From: Lyticum sinuosum
Lineage (GTDB): Bacteria; Pseudomonadota; Alphaproteobacteria; Rickettsiales; Midichloriaceae
Assembly (NCBI RefSeq): GCF_034471385.1
Contig: NZ_JARGYU010000001.1
Location: 124,001-188,000 of the forward strand
Direction: 5' to 3'
DNA: 64,000 nt
The position numbers and the translations under genes are program-made. The notes under the pieces were generated by a model. That model had not been told where the DNA came from and ran no database searches. It saw nothing but the letters and a program-made list of their open reading frames with translations. Shown here piece after piece: positions 1-8,151 of this stretch (positions within the stretch are counted from its first letter, which is position 1; every line of letters starts with the position of its first letter).

Positions 1-185
1 GGAAAATAAATAAATAGCGGAAATATAATAGAAGTAAGATCTTTTCCTACTATTTTATACCAATCAGTTACTATTTTTATATTAATAAATCCACTTTTTA
101 CACAAATTTTAGTTGCTAAATTTATTAATGCATTATTAAATCTCTCATAATAATTTTTATCTTTTTTATATACATATCTTGACAT
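1..185 (-). CDS. DUF721/DciA-like protein, N-terminal part (runs off window)
   Basis: The reverse strand is open from an ATG at 185 to the window edge, giving 61 residues. The end of the readable part (around residues 41-60, VTDWYKIVGKDLTSIIFP) fits the DUF721/DciA signature, in which a tryptophan and an IVG motif are followed by a short helix and a proline. DciA is the bacterial DnaB-helicase loader/operator that replaces DnaC in most bacteria. The start is a lone ATG with no clear ribosome-binding site. It is divergent from hemJ across about 150 bp of A/T-rich DNA. Only the N-terminal third is visible, so the call rests on one motif. Confidence 0.55.
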   Translation of the reverse strand, partial: MSRYVYKKDKNYYERFNNALINLATKICVKSGFINIKIVTDWYKIVGKDLTSIIFPLFIYF

Positions 186-332
186 TTTTTCTATTATTTA
201 ATATTTTATTTTTCTTCATAGAATTCTTTTTCTTATATTTTTAATATTTTACTAAATAATAAATATAATGTTTGATCAAATTATTTAATAATATTATTTT
301 AAATTAAGATTTATATATATGTATTTTTTATT

Positions 333-755
333 ATGTATGAATTACTTAAAGCACTACATCTAATATCTATAATATGTTGGATGGCCGGAATGTTATATTT
401 ACCTCGTCTTTTTGTATATCATTGTTCTGCTGATATAGATTCTAAAATGGATAAAACATTTCAAACCATGGAATATAAATTATTTCATTATATAATGCAA
501 CCAAGTATAATATCATCATATGCGACTGGATTATTCTTAAGTTCTATATTGCAATGGGCTAATTTCTCTAAACCATATTTTCATTGGAAAGCGGCATTTT
601 TCTTAATTATGACAGTAATGCATTGCTGGTTATTAATAACTCTAAATAAATTTGCAAAAGGTGAAAATAAAAGATCTCATGTTTTTTATAGAATAATTAA
701 TGAAATACCATCTGTTTTAATGATATTAATAGTATTATTAGTAAAATTGCATTGA
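333..755 (+). CDS. hemJ: protoporphyrinogen IX oxidase HemJ
   Basis: A 140-residue membrane protein with about four hydrophobic helices. It opens with the family signature ALHLISIICWMAGMLYLPR followed by LFVYH, carrying the conserved His9, Trp16, Arg25 and His30. A conserved HWK stands near residue 85. HemJ is the heme-containing enzyme that oxidises protoporphyrinogen IX to protoporphyrin IX in bacteria lacking HemG and HemY, and it is the usual form in alphaproteobacteria. The length is normal. It is a stand-alone gene with holB convergent downstream. No other heme gene is in the window. Confidence 0.9.
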   Translation: MYELLKALHLISIICWMAGMLYLPRLFVYHCSADIDSKMDKTFQTMEYKLFHYIMQPSIISSYATGLFLSSILQWANFSKPYFHWKAAFFLIMTVMHCWLLITLNKFAKGENKRSHVFYRIINEIPSVLMILIVLLVKLH

Positions 756-891
756 AAACTCTATTCTTATTTATTATTTTTATTTAATATTACAAAATCT
801 TCTTTATAATTTTGATAAATTTCTTTTAATTATCAATATTTTTAATTATCAATAAAAAAAGTATTAAATTTTAGATTTTAAATTTTAAATC

Positions 892-1065
892 TTAAATTAA
901 GTGAAGAAATATAATGATTTTATTACTAACAGAACAATGAAAAAGAATTCTATATAATATTCCAATATCATTATTATGATGAATTCCAATATCATTATTA
1001 TGATGAACTCTAATATCATTGTTATCAATTCTTATTAATGATGAAAATAACATTATCATATTGAA
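892..1065 (-). pseudogene. remnant of the multi-copy membrane-protein family
   Basis: On the reverse strand this stretch encodes NMIMLFSSLIRIDNNDIRV, then a repeated NNDIGIHH unit, then ILFHCSVSNK. That matches the family block SINFLMLFSSLTRVNDNDIRLL...LAHCSLIDK found in the four intact copies at 2521-3759, 56128-57342, 57613-58710 and 58771-60003. The NNDI codons have been expanded into three 24-nt units (about 958-1031). Neither the first ~90 residues nor the C-terminal region of the family is present. The remnant touches the 3' end of holB, whose stop codon (1056-1058) lies within it. It is read as a decayed family copy, not as a functional small gene. Confidence 0.7.
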
Positions 1066-2141
1066 GAATATATTTCTTCTATATAACTCGCAAGAGAAAA
1101 ATAACAATTTTGAAAATCATTTTGTTTAATAAATACTTCTTCTACAAGGGAGCGCCATTTATTTAACGCTTCTATTTGCAATGAGATATATGTTAAAAAA
1201 GGACCATAAATAATAATTATTTTTCTCCATAAGTGCATTATAGCAGCAATGATATCTTTTAAAATTTTTTCATTTGAAAATGAAAAAGAATTATATGAGA
1301 AAAATGATTTATTGCATATAAAAAGTAAATTCTTATATAATATTTTTATATAATTAAAATTTTTTAAATTTATTTCATTTTTATAATCTTTCTTTAAAAT
1401 TTCTTCGATAATATTTTGCCAAATTTGATATTTTAGCAATATTCTTGCTATTTCTAAATTTGCATCGCAAAAAATATATAAATCTTCAATGAAGACTGAA
1501 TTATCAACTATTTTATTAATATTATAGTAATTATCATCATTAATATAATTCTTATTAAGAAGTATATTTTCTGAATATAAATCCGAAATAGCAGTGTAAA
1601 AATCTTTTCTTGTCAAAGGGTTATAATACCATTTTGAACATCGAGAAATAATAGTTGGTGTAATTTTATTTATATTACTTGTAATTAATAATATAATTAC
1701 ATTTTGTGAAGATTCTTCCATCAATTTCAAAAGAGCATTACTAGCATTAATATTTAAATGCTCTGCATTATCTATATAAATAACTTTATTATAGCTATAT
1801 GACGGATAACTCAATGAAAAATGATTTAATTCTCTAATCTCATCAACTGTTATTTGTCCAACAGATTTTTTTTTAGTAAATGAATTAATTTCATAAAAAG
1901 GACTACAAAAAAATAAATCTGGATGTGTTAATGATCTTACCAGATCACAGTTTAAGTTATTAGTTTCCAGTATTATTTCAATTAATTGTATAATATTACT
2001 AGATTTATTATTTCCTTCTGGACCATAAATAATTAAAGAATTAGGATAAAATGTTTTATTTTTTTTCCAGATTTTAGTTAAATTATCTATTGTATTATTA
2101 TTAAAATATTTTTTTTGATAAAAAGGATGAGTATTATCCAT
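1056..2141 (-). CDS. holB: DNA polymerase III subunit delta' (clamp-loader)
   Basis: A 361-residue AAA+ clamp-loader protein. It shows a P-loop-like GPEGNNKSS at residues 40-48, in which the last glycine of the Walker A consensus is replaced by asparagine. It also has IYIDNAEHLNINASNALLK followed by MEE (the DEAD-box-like and arginine-finger neighbourhood) and the SRC sensor motif in TIISRCSKW. Delta' loads the sliding clamp together with delta and tau/gamma and usually has a degenerate ATP site, so the substitution is not alarming. The C-terminal half is low in similarity signals and very Lys/Asn/Ile-rich. Its last codons overlap the family remnant at 892-1065. Confidence 0.85.
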   Translation of the reverse strand: MDNTHPFYQKKYFNNNTIDNLTKIWKKNKTFYPNSLIIYGPEGNNKSSNIIQLIEIILETNNLNCDLVRSLTHPDLFFCSPFYEINSFTKKKSVGQITVDEIRELNHFSLSYPSYSYNKVIYIDNAEHLNINASNALLKLMEESSQNVIILLITSNINKITPTIISRCSKWYYNPLTRKDFYTAISDLYSENILLNKNYINDDNYYNINKIVDNSVFIEDLYIFCDANLEIARILLKYQIWQNIIEEILKKDYKNEINLKNFNYIKILYKNLLFICNKSFFSYNSFSFSNEKILKDIIAAIMHLWRKIIIIYGPFLTYISLQIEALNKWRSLVEEVFIKQNDFQNCYFSLASYIEEIYSSI

Positions 2142-2520
2142 AGAATATATATTAATATCTAAATAATATAATATCTAAAATCTAAAAAAAGACTTATTAA
2201 TACTGAAATAATATTAAATAGTTTTTATATAAGATTATAAGTAACAGAATATTCTATTTTATAGATTTGATTAAAATTTTTAAGAAATTTAAAAAATTTA
2301 AATATCTTTTAGAAAAAAAACATTTTAATCTTCTAAAAAATATTTTTTGATAAAAAAATCAAAATTTAATATGGCAATAACTAATTATAAAAAGAAATAT
2401 AATTATATCAATAATATTTTATAAAATTTTTATAAGATATTTAGTTATTAATATACTTGATATACATATAAATTTCGAATTTAAAGCTAAAATTTACACA
2501 AAAAAACAATAAAATTAAGA
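2142..2520. other. intergenic stretch, no gene seen
   Basis: This is almost pure A/T sequence between holB and the family gene at 2521-3759. I see no open frame with protein-like composition, no tRNA and no convincing hairpin. It presumably holds the holB promoter on the reverse strand, but the base composition makes any -35/-10 assignment meaningless. Confidence 0.6.
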
Positions 2521-3759
2521 TCAAACTTGTATCTGTTGTATATTATTATTCTGTTGAGGAGGTAATTCGTCTATCATAGAAGAAAATATATTTCTATAAT
2601 TTACATTATGAACTGCTTCTCCTACAATTTTTTCTTTTAATAAGTCATGTGTATCCTTTGTAAGATAATTTAATGTTGATAGATCACATTTTTCAACAAA
2701 TCTATTACTTGATAAATTCTTATCAAGTTTTATATCAAAACAACCAGCATTTTCTTTATTAAAGAGATTGGTAGAAACAGTATCTCCAATTGCTTTACAT
2801 AAACCATCTCCTGCAACACCTATTATTTTTTTTAAGTTTTCGATACGAATATCAACATTATCATTATTAATATTATTATTATTAATATTATATCTAGAAT
2901 AGAGAAGCATAATTATATTATATAATATAATTCCTCCTATCAAAACTATTTCAAGTTGAGATTGTATTAATAAAATAGCTAATATTAATTTTAATTCTGG
3001 AGATTTAATAATAGACCTAGTAATTTTATACAAAATATTAATAACAGACTTAGTAATTTTATACAAAATATTACTAATAGGCTTAGTAATTTTACGTAAG
3101 AAATTAATCACAGGTCTAGTAATTTTATACAAAATATTAATAACAGACCTAGTAATTTTACGTAAATAATCAATAATACTAACTGAAGGAACAGGAAAAG
3201 AATTTAATTGAGAAACAATATCCTGCTTGAAATTATTAAAATGATCATTGGATAAATATCTTCCAGCATTTTGACACTCATCAATAATTTTTTGATCTTG
3301 ATTTCCTCTTAGATCAAGTTTTTGCTCAGCGTTTTCAGTAGTATAAGTAAAAATACCATTAAATTCTGGACTACCATAAACACTTTTATCAATAAGAGAA
3401 CAATGAGCAAGAATACTAGATAATAGTCTAATATCATTATCATTAACTCTTGTTAATATTGAAAATAGCATTAAAAAATTTATACTTACTCCATATTTAT
3501 TATGAATATTTATTGAAATATCATTGAGTTTTGTTTGAAATTCTTCTGTATTTTCTGATGACATTAATATATCTTTAAAATAATTTAAAGTTTTTGCTAA
3601 ATTTTGTCTAGAAGAAGAAATTTCTTCTATTAATCCTAAAGTATCTATTGTTGATTTTAAGAAAAAATCTAATTTGATAGCATCAACATTCCCCCTTACT
3701 ATAAAATCCTCTGCAAAACAATTATTTTCTAGACTTTCTTGAATTAAATTTTGATTCAT
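2521..3759 (-). CDS. multi-copy family membrane protein, copy A (412 aa, function unknown)
   Basis: First of four intact members of a family I do not recognise. Residues 1-135 form the conserved domain: MNQNLIQE, FFLKSTIDTLGL, SSENTEEF, KYGVSINFLMLFS, LAHCSLIDKSVY. Residues about 200-255 hold four to five near-repeats of a 12-residue unit like KITRSVINILYK. They are followed by a strongly hydrophobic hairpin (LKLILAILLI; IVLIGGIILYNII). The C-terminal domain carries GDGLCKAIGD, then NRFVEKCDLSTLNYL and HDLLKEKIVGE. No signal peptide is evident. It follows rsmA on the same strand, and the start sits in an (AAT)n leader like those of the other copies. A host-directed or surface membrane role is inference. 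Confidence 0.75.
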   Translation of the reverse strand: MNQNLIQESLENNCFAEDFIVRGNVDAIKLDFFLKSTIDTLGLIEEISSSRQNLAKTLNYFKDILMSSENTEEFQTKLNDISINIHNKYGVSINFLMLFSILTRVNDNDIRLLSSILAHCSLIDKSVYGSPEFNGIFTYTTENAEQKLDLRGNQDQKIIDECQNAGRYLSNDHFNNFKQDIVSQLNSFPVPSVSIIDYLRKITRSVINILYKITRPVINFLRKITKPISNILYKITKSVINILYKITRSIIKSPELKLILAILLIQSQLEIVLIGGIILYNIIMLLYSRYNINNNNINNDNVDIRIENLKKIIGVAGDGLCKAIGDTVSTNLFNKENAGCFDIKLDKNLSSNRFVEKCDLSTLNYLTKDTHDLLKEKIVGEAVHNVNYRNIFSSMIDELPPQQNNNIQQIQV

Positions 3760-3851
3760 AATTATTATTATTTATTATTATTAAAGTTTTTATAAAAAAT
3801 TCTTTTTTATTACAAGTTTTTTTTATTTATTAAATTTTATACTAATTTATA

Positions 3852-3896
3852 TTAAAAAATAATAAAAATCAAGATTAAATTAGAATTTTGATTCAT
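3852..3896 (-). pseudogene. 14-codon mini-ORF: truncated start of another family copy (or leader peptide)
   Basis: On the reverse strand, MNQNSNLI is followed by a six-residue hydrophobic tail and a stop. The start is the same as the start of copy C at 57613 (MNQNSNLIEE), and the upstream 60 bp also match that copy. An almost identical 14-codon mini-ORF occurs at 56029-56073 upstream of copy B. The simplest reading is a family gene deleted after its first few codons. A short leader peptide retained at both loci is an alternative. Confidence 0.5.
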
Positions 3897-3926
3897 ATTA
3901 TTATTATTTATCTTAAATTTATTAAG

Positions 3927-3954
3927 ATTATATTTTTCAATAAATATTGTATAA
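3927..3954 (-). promoter_or_regulatory. putative promoter of the family gene locus (TTATAC-16-TATAAT)
   Basis: Reverse-strand TTATAC (3954-3949), a 16-bp spacer, then TATAAT (3932-3927). The same pair with the same spacer occurs at 55946-55973 and 57543-57570, each time roughly 40-60 bp before a MNQN start. Conservation of the element beside three copies supports it more than the match itself, since the surroundings are A/T-rich and the leader may simply have been copied along. Confidence 0.5.
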
Positions 3955-3997
3955 TATATTAAAAATATAAATATTATCAATATATATTTATAATTTT

Positions 3998-5338
3998 TTA
4001 TATAATATAATGAAGTGAAGCTATTCTAGAAAAAAGTAACCATTTTTCAGGTGATATTTCTTCAGGTCTATAATTAAGAGAGATATTAATATCTGCTGCT
4101 ATTTTTTCCCAATTAATATCAGGATTTATTTGCATTAATGTGTTTTTAAGTATTTTTCTTCTTTGATAAAATAAAGGTTTACAAAATTTTAATAAATCAA
4201 TCCAATCTTTTTCACTAAAAGGATCATAATATATCCATTTTTCGTATAAAAGTTCTGTATATTTATTTTCACAGTCTTCATTATTAATATGAAATTTTGG
4301 TTTAAGTCTTATTACTGATGACTTTACTTTCGGACTTGGCCAAAAAACATCTGGTTTAATTTCTTTAATTACCATTTCTACATCACAAATTAATTGTACT
4401 ATGATGCTTATCCATCCATATTGAGATGTTTTTGGTTTAGCTAACAAACGCATTGCAACTTCCTGTTGCAACATAATAGTGATATCGGAAAATAAATGTA
4501 TTTTTTTTAACCATTTAAAAATCAGTAATGTGCTTATATTGTAAGGTAAATTAGAGACAAGTCTAATTTTTTTAATATTTTTTTTAATATCAATATTATC
4601 ATTACAATTTTCAATTAATATATCTTTTAATATTTCTTCTTCATTTATTATTAATGCATCATCAATAATAATTTTAGCTTTTACTTCTGGATAATTAGAC
4701 AGAATATTAGATATATGTTCTGAGAAACGGCTATCTTGCTCTATTATTATAAAATTTTTAGGTCTAATAATCCTAGCTATAGATTCTGTTAAAATACCTA
4801 AGCCCGGTCCAATTTCAACAAAAACATCTTCATATTCTTTATTTGATTCAATTTCTGGAACTTTATCCTGAACGTTTGAAACCTTATCCTGAACGTTTGA
4901 AACCTTATCTTGAACGTTTGAAACTTTATCCTGAACTTTCGAAACATTATCCTGAACTTTCGAAACCTTATCTTGAACGTTTGAAACATTATCCTGAACT
5001 TTCAAAACATTATCCTGAACGTTTGAAACATTATCCTGAACGTTTGATTCCAAAATTATTTTATTATTTTTTGCTATTATATTTGATATTTCATCTGAAG
5101 ATTTAACATTATTATTTAAAATATTAATAACTATCTCATTTACAATATTATTATCAAGTAAAAAGTGTTGACCTAGGCTTTTATTAGCATAAATATTAAT
5201 ATGATCAATTTTATTATTTCCTAATCTCAAAAGATTTTTTATTGTAGGATTTAAGGAAATAGATGGTTTTAAAGGTATTTTATATTTTTTATTTTTATAA
5301 TTATTATTGGAGGTTTCTTTAGTTTTGAGAAATTTCAT
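3998..5338 (-). CDS. rsmA: 16S rRNA (adenine1518-N6/adenine1519-N6)-dimethyltransferase with heptad-repeat insert
   Basis: Dimethylates two adjacent adenines in the 3' terminal helix 45 of 16S rRNA using S-adenosylmethionine. Visible motifs are GQHFLLD (residues 56-62), the SAM-binding VEIGPGLGILT (about 174-184), IIIEQD with its acidic ribose-binding residue, and NLPYNIS (263-269), the family's catalytic NLPY. The C-terminal rRNA-binding region ends normally. At 446 residues it is much longer than the usual ~270. The excess is an N-terminal extension plus an insert at residues 99-161 made of nine tandem 7-residue units (VQDNVSN type). The insert lies between the N-terminal motif and motif I, where it could loop out as a coiled coil. 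Confidence 0.93.
   Translation of the reverse strand: MKFLKTKETSNNNYKNKKYKIPLKPSISLNPTIKNLLRLGNNKIDHINIYANKSLGQHFLLDNNIVNEIVINILNNNVKSSDEISNIIAKNNKIILESNVQDNVSNVQDNVLKVQDNVSNVQDKVSKVQDNVSKVQDKVSNVQDKVSNVQDKVSNVQDKVPEIESNKEYEDVFVEIGPGLGILTESIARIIRPKNFIIIEQDSRFSEHISNILSNYPEVKAKIIIDDALIINEEEILKDILIENCNDNIDIKKNIKKIRLVSNLPYNISTLLIFKWLKKIHLFSDITIMLQQEVAMRLLAKPKTSQYGWISIIVQLICDVEMVIKEIKPDVFWPSPKVKSSVIRLKPKFHINNEDCENKYTELLYEKWIYYDPFSEKDWIDLLKFCKPLFYQRRKILKNTLMQINPDINWEKIAADINISLNYRPEEISPEKWLLFSRIASLHYII
4856..5044 (-). repeat. nine tandem 21-nt units in frame within rsmA
   Basis: Nine consecutive 21-nt units encode variants of N/K-VQDNVS or N/K-VQDKVS. Units differ by a few substitutions (AAT/AAA, TCA/TTA). 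The length is a multiple of three, so the rsmA reading frame is kept. The 7-residue periodicity with V at two positions per unit suits a coiled coil. Confidence 0.92.
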
Positions 5339-5451
5339 ATTTTACTACTTCAATAAAATCTTTTTGATTTTTACATATTACTCTATAACATAGAAATTCT
5401 ATAATATAAAAACACTTATAACAAAATTTTTAGAAAATTCATTTTATATTC

Positions 5452-7944
5452 ATGAATGTAAAACCAATAATAATAATTATTATTAATATTTTAAGTTTTT
5501 TTTTAGTTTTATCAACATATCCATTTTTTGATAAAAAAAATCAGAATATTGCATTAGAAGCAGAAAATATTATTTATACTGATGAAATTTTAAGAGCAAT
5601 AGGAAATGTTAACATTACGGATGAAACAGAAGAAATAACATTAAAGGCAAATAGTATATTATGGGTACCCAAAAAAGAATTCTTTATTACAGATGGAAAT
5701 GTTGAAATTTATGATTATTCTACTCAAAGTAAATTATTTGGGGATAAATTTTTCTTTTTTGGAAAAAAAAATGAGAAAATCTTTTTGGGTAAAAAAGTAT
5801 ATGCACAACTATGGGATAATAAAGTAATATTAAAAGCAAAAAATATTTATGTTTCTAGTACAAGAAATAATGATAAAAAAGATAATACTCAGAAACCTTA
5901 TGATAATCAAAAAATATATAAACTAGATAATTTTTGGATTACTCTTTGTGGTCAATCTCCAAAGTGTTTTGGAAAATACGTATGGGAATTCTATGGAGAA
6001 GATGGAACTTATCAGAATGATATGATTGATATTAATAATGTAGAGTTATCTTTATGTGGATTACATATTATAAAAATCCCTAAATTCAATTACTCTATAA
6101 ATAATGGTAGGTTGCCAACAGGATTATTTTTACCAAAATTATATTCAATAAGTCATGAAGGATTTGTTATCAGAATCCCATATCACTATAACGTTAATGA
6201 TAGAATTGATATTATAATAGCTCCTCATTTATCTTTAAAAAAGCTTTTACCTATTATTTATGAATTTCAATTAAAACATAAATTTGATAATGGTGGATAC
6301 AGTTGTAATATTAATACAAGCTATATTAAAGATTATAATTTAAATAAAAAAGAATCAGTATTTGAAAATTTCTATCATGAATACAATATAAATAATAATA
6401 AATATAATAAAAACTATAAAGACTTAAATTCTAAAAATGAGTTAGAAAAAAAAGTTAATGCCATGATAAAGTTACATGGAAATTTTATATATTATAATTC
6501 TAGTTTAGAATTAGGATTTGATATTAATAAACTAATTGATAAAGATAAAACATACGCTAAGAAATATCTGAATAATTATGATGATATTATGTACAGCACT
6601 ATTTATAGTCATTATAGTCCTAATGATAGAAGTTTTATCATGGTAGAAGCATTAGAATTAGATGATATGCGTCCATATTCTCCTTACAAAAATTTAATCA
6701 GTTTTCCAAGAGCTTCTTTTATATATAATTCTTTTATATATCAATTGGGTAAATGGAAATATTCTTATAAAATAGATGGTATAATTGAAAAAATTAAAGA
6801 TAATGCAAATTTTAAAAAATACAATTATAAATATAATCATAATACAAATAATCAGTATTTAAGTTATATTAACATTCATTATTTAAATGAATATAATCCA
6901 TCAATACATTCTTCATCTTTTGATTTTAAACTTCAAAATAATATACAATATAATCATAGCAAAAATACTATATTTGAAGTTAGTCCATTGTTATCAATGA
7001 GATCTACAAAAAATATATCTGAAAAGAGTGGTTTTATTATTTATCCTGGTGTTGATTTTACTTTAAGTAAAAATTTAACTATTTTTAATGGTCAAAGTAT
7101 ACAAGTAGTGGAACCAATTGTTAGATTAAAAGTATCTCCATATCATAGAATAACTGTAAGTCCATTTAATAGGCAATTTTTAGAATATCAAGCCCCAACT
7201 ATTCTTTCAAATAACCTTCGTTATTATATCAATGATCAATTACAATCTGGATCTAATTTAGATTATGGAGTTAATTGGTATTATTATGGAAGTCTTAATT
7301 TTAATATATCATTTGGTGGTAATTATAGATTATATAATTCAAAATTAAATAATTACAATGGTAATTTGAATAAATCATATCATTTAATGAATGATAATAT
7401 AATACCAGGATCTAGTATATATCCATTAAATAAAGCTAGTTCAACATATAATATCAATGCTTCTACTAAAATTGGTAGAAATACAATATCAGCAAGAACA
7501 TGGTTAAGACCTGATTTACTTACTCCTGTTCATATAGAAACTGATTGGATAATTAATAGTGATAATATCATAATGATTGCTGACTATACTTTTTTTGATA
7601 ACAATTATTATTATGGTGATCCGATAAGAAATAGAAAATTTTCAAACAGTAGAAAAAAAACTTTTTATAGTAAAAAATATTATAATCATAATGAGCATGA
7701 AATTGGTGGGGATTTTTGGCGTAGAATGAATTCTGATTTATGGATAAATTTTAATGCACGTGGTAAGTTAAATAAGTATATGCCTAATGATAAAAACATA
7801 ATAACTGCTGGTATTGGATTACGCTATCAAGTTGATTGTTTTAGAATTGATTTTGGCTTAAAAAAAAGCAACATCAAAATCAGAGATTTAAAACCATCTT
7901 TAATTTATTATTTTGATGTTGGGGTACCAATTTTAGGTTTTTAA
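5452..7944 (+). CDS. lptD: LPS-assembly outer-membrane protein LptD
   Basis: An 830-residue protein. It has an N-terminal hydrophobic signal segment (about 5-25), an LptA/OstA-like beta-jellyroll (about 35-150: EAENIIYTDEILRAIGNVNI, then KANSILW), the family's paired-cysteine stretch ITLCGQSPKCFGK before a tryptophan, and a long C-terminal region of alternating aromatic beta-strands ending in aromatic residues, typical of an outer-membrane barrel. LptD with LptE inserts lipopolysaccharide into the outer leaflet. Its presence, with an LptF/LptG permease at 10869-12170, argues that this organism still exports LPS. It is divergent from rsmA across about 110 bp, an arrangement that probably gives it its own promoter. 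Confidence 0.9.
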   Translation: MNVKPIIIIIINILSFFLVLSTYPFFDKKNQNIALEAENIIYTDEILRAIGNVNITDETEEITLKANSILWVPKKEFFITDGNVEIYDYSTQSKLFGDKFFFFGKKNEKIFLGKKVYAQLWDNKVILKAKNIYVSSTRNNDKKDNTQKPYDNQKIYKLDNFWITLCGQSPKCFGKYVWEFYGEDGTYQNDMIDINNVELSLCGLHIIKIPKFNYSINNGRLPTGLFLPKLYSISHEGFVIRIPYHYNVNDRIDIIIAPHLSLKKLLPIIYEFQLKHKFDNGGYSCNINTSYIKDYNLNKKESVFENFYHEYNINNNKYNKNYKDLNSKNELEKKVNAMIKLHGNFIYYNSSLELGFDINKLIDKDKTYAKKYLNNYDDIMYSTIYSHYSPNDRSFIMVEALELDDMRPYSPYKNLISFPRASFIYNSFIYQLGKWKYSYKIDGIIEKIKDNANFKKYNYKYNHNTNNQYLSYINIHYLNEYNPSIHSSSFDFKLQNNIQYNHSKNTIFEVSPLLSMRSTKNISEKSGFIIYPGVDFTLSKNLTIFNGQSIQVVEPIVRLKVSPYHRITVSPFNRQFLEYQAPTILSNNLRYYINDQLQSGSNLDYGVNWYYYGSLNFNISFGGNYRLYNSKLNNYNGNLNKSYHLMNDNIIPGSSIYPLNKASSTYNINASTKIGRNTISARTWLRPDLLTPVHIETDWIINSDNIIMIADYTFFDNNYYYGDPIRNRKFSNSRKKTFYSKKYYNHNEHEIGGDFWRRMNSDLWINFNARGKLNKYMPNDKNIITAGIGLRYQVDCFRIDFGLKKSNIKIRDLKPSLIYYFDVGVPILGF

Positions 7945-8076
7945 TGATATATATATTTTCAAAAAATTTTGTTAATTATATTATAATTTTATACACTTTT
8001 ATACACTAATTATAATTAGTTTGGTTAAATCTTTAAAAATTTATATTAAATAATATATTATATATAATAATATAAC

Positions 8077-8151
8077 TCTTGCATCAAAGTATTATTATGC
8101 TTAATGTGAATTAAGAAATTTTAATCTTAAAAAAAATATTTTGATGCAAGA
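8077..8151 (+). promoter_or_regulatory. long inverted repeat covering the yidC start codon
   Basis: Positions 8077-8093 and 8135-8151 are complementary over 17 bp (16 Watson-Crick pairs and one G-U). The 3' arm contains the yidC ATG (8144-8146). Inside the 41-base loop a second perfect hairpin, CTTAAT-GTGA-ATTAAG (8100-8115), has a GNRA-type tetraloop. In an mRNA this would bury the start codon in a stem. A translational switch or thermometer-like element is inference. An unusually placed terminator for lptD is less likely because the second arm enters the yidC gene. Confidence 0.55.

Noticed and set aside
4856..5044. CRISPR array
   Set aside because: The 21-nt units are directly adjacent with no spacers and lie in frame inside rsmA. 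No cas genes anywhere in the window.
4798..5106. Open frames on both strands across the rsmA repeat (63 and 87 codons)
   Set aside because: They are other-frame readings of the 21-nt repeat in rsmA; a repeat whose unit is a multiple of three stays open in several frames. No independent protein features.
8141..8143. TTG as the start of yidC
   Set aside because: An ATG follows immediately in frame; the one-residue difference has no support and ATG is preferred.
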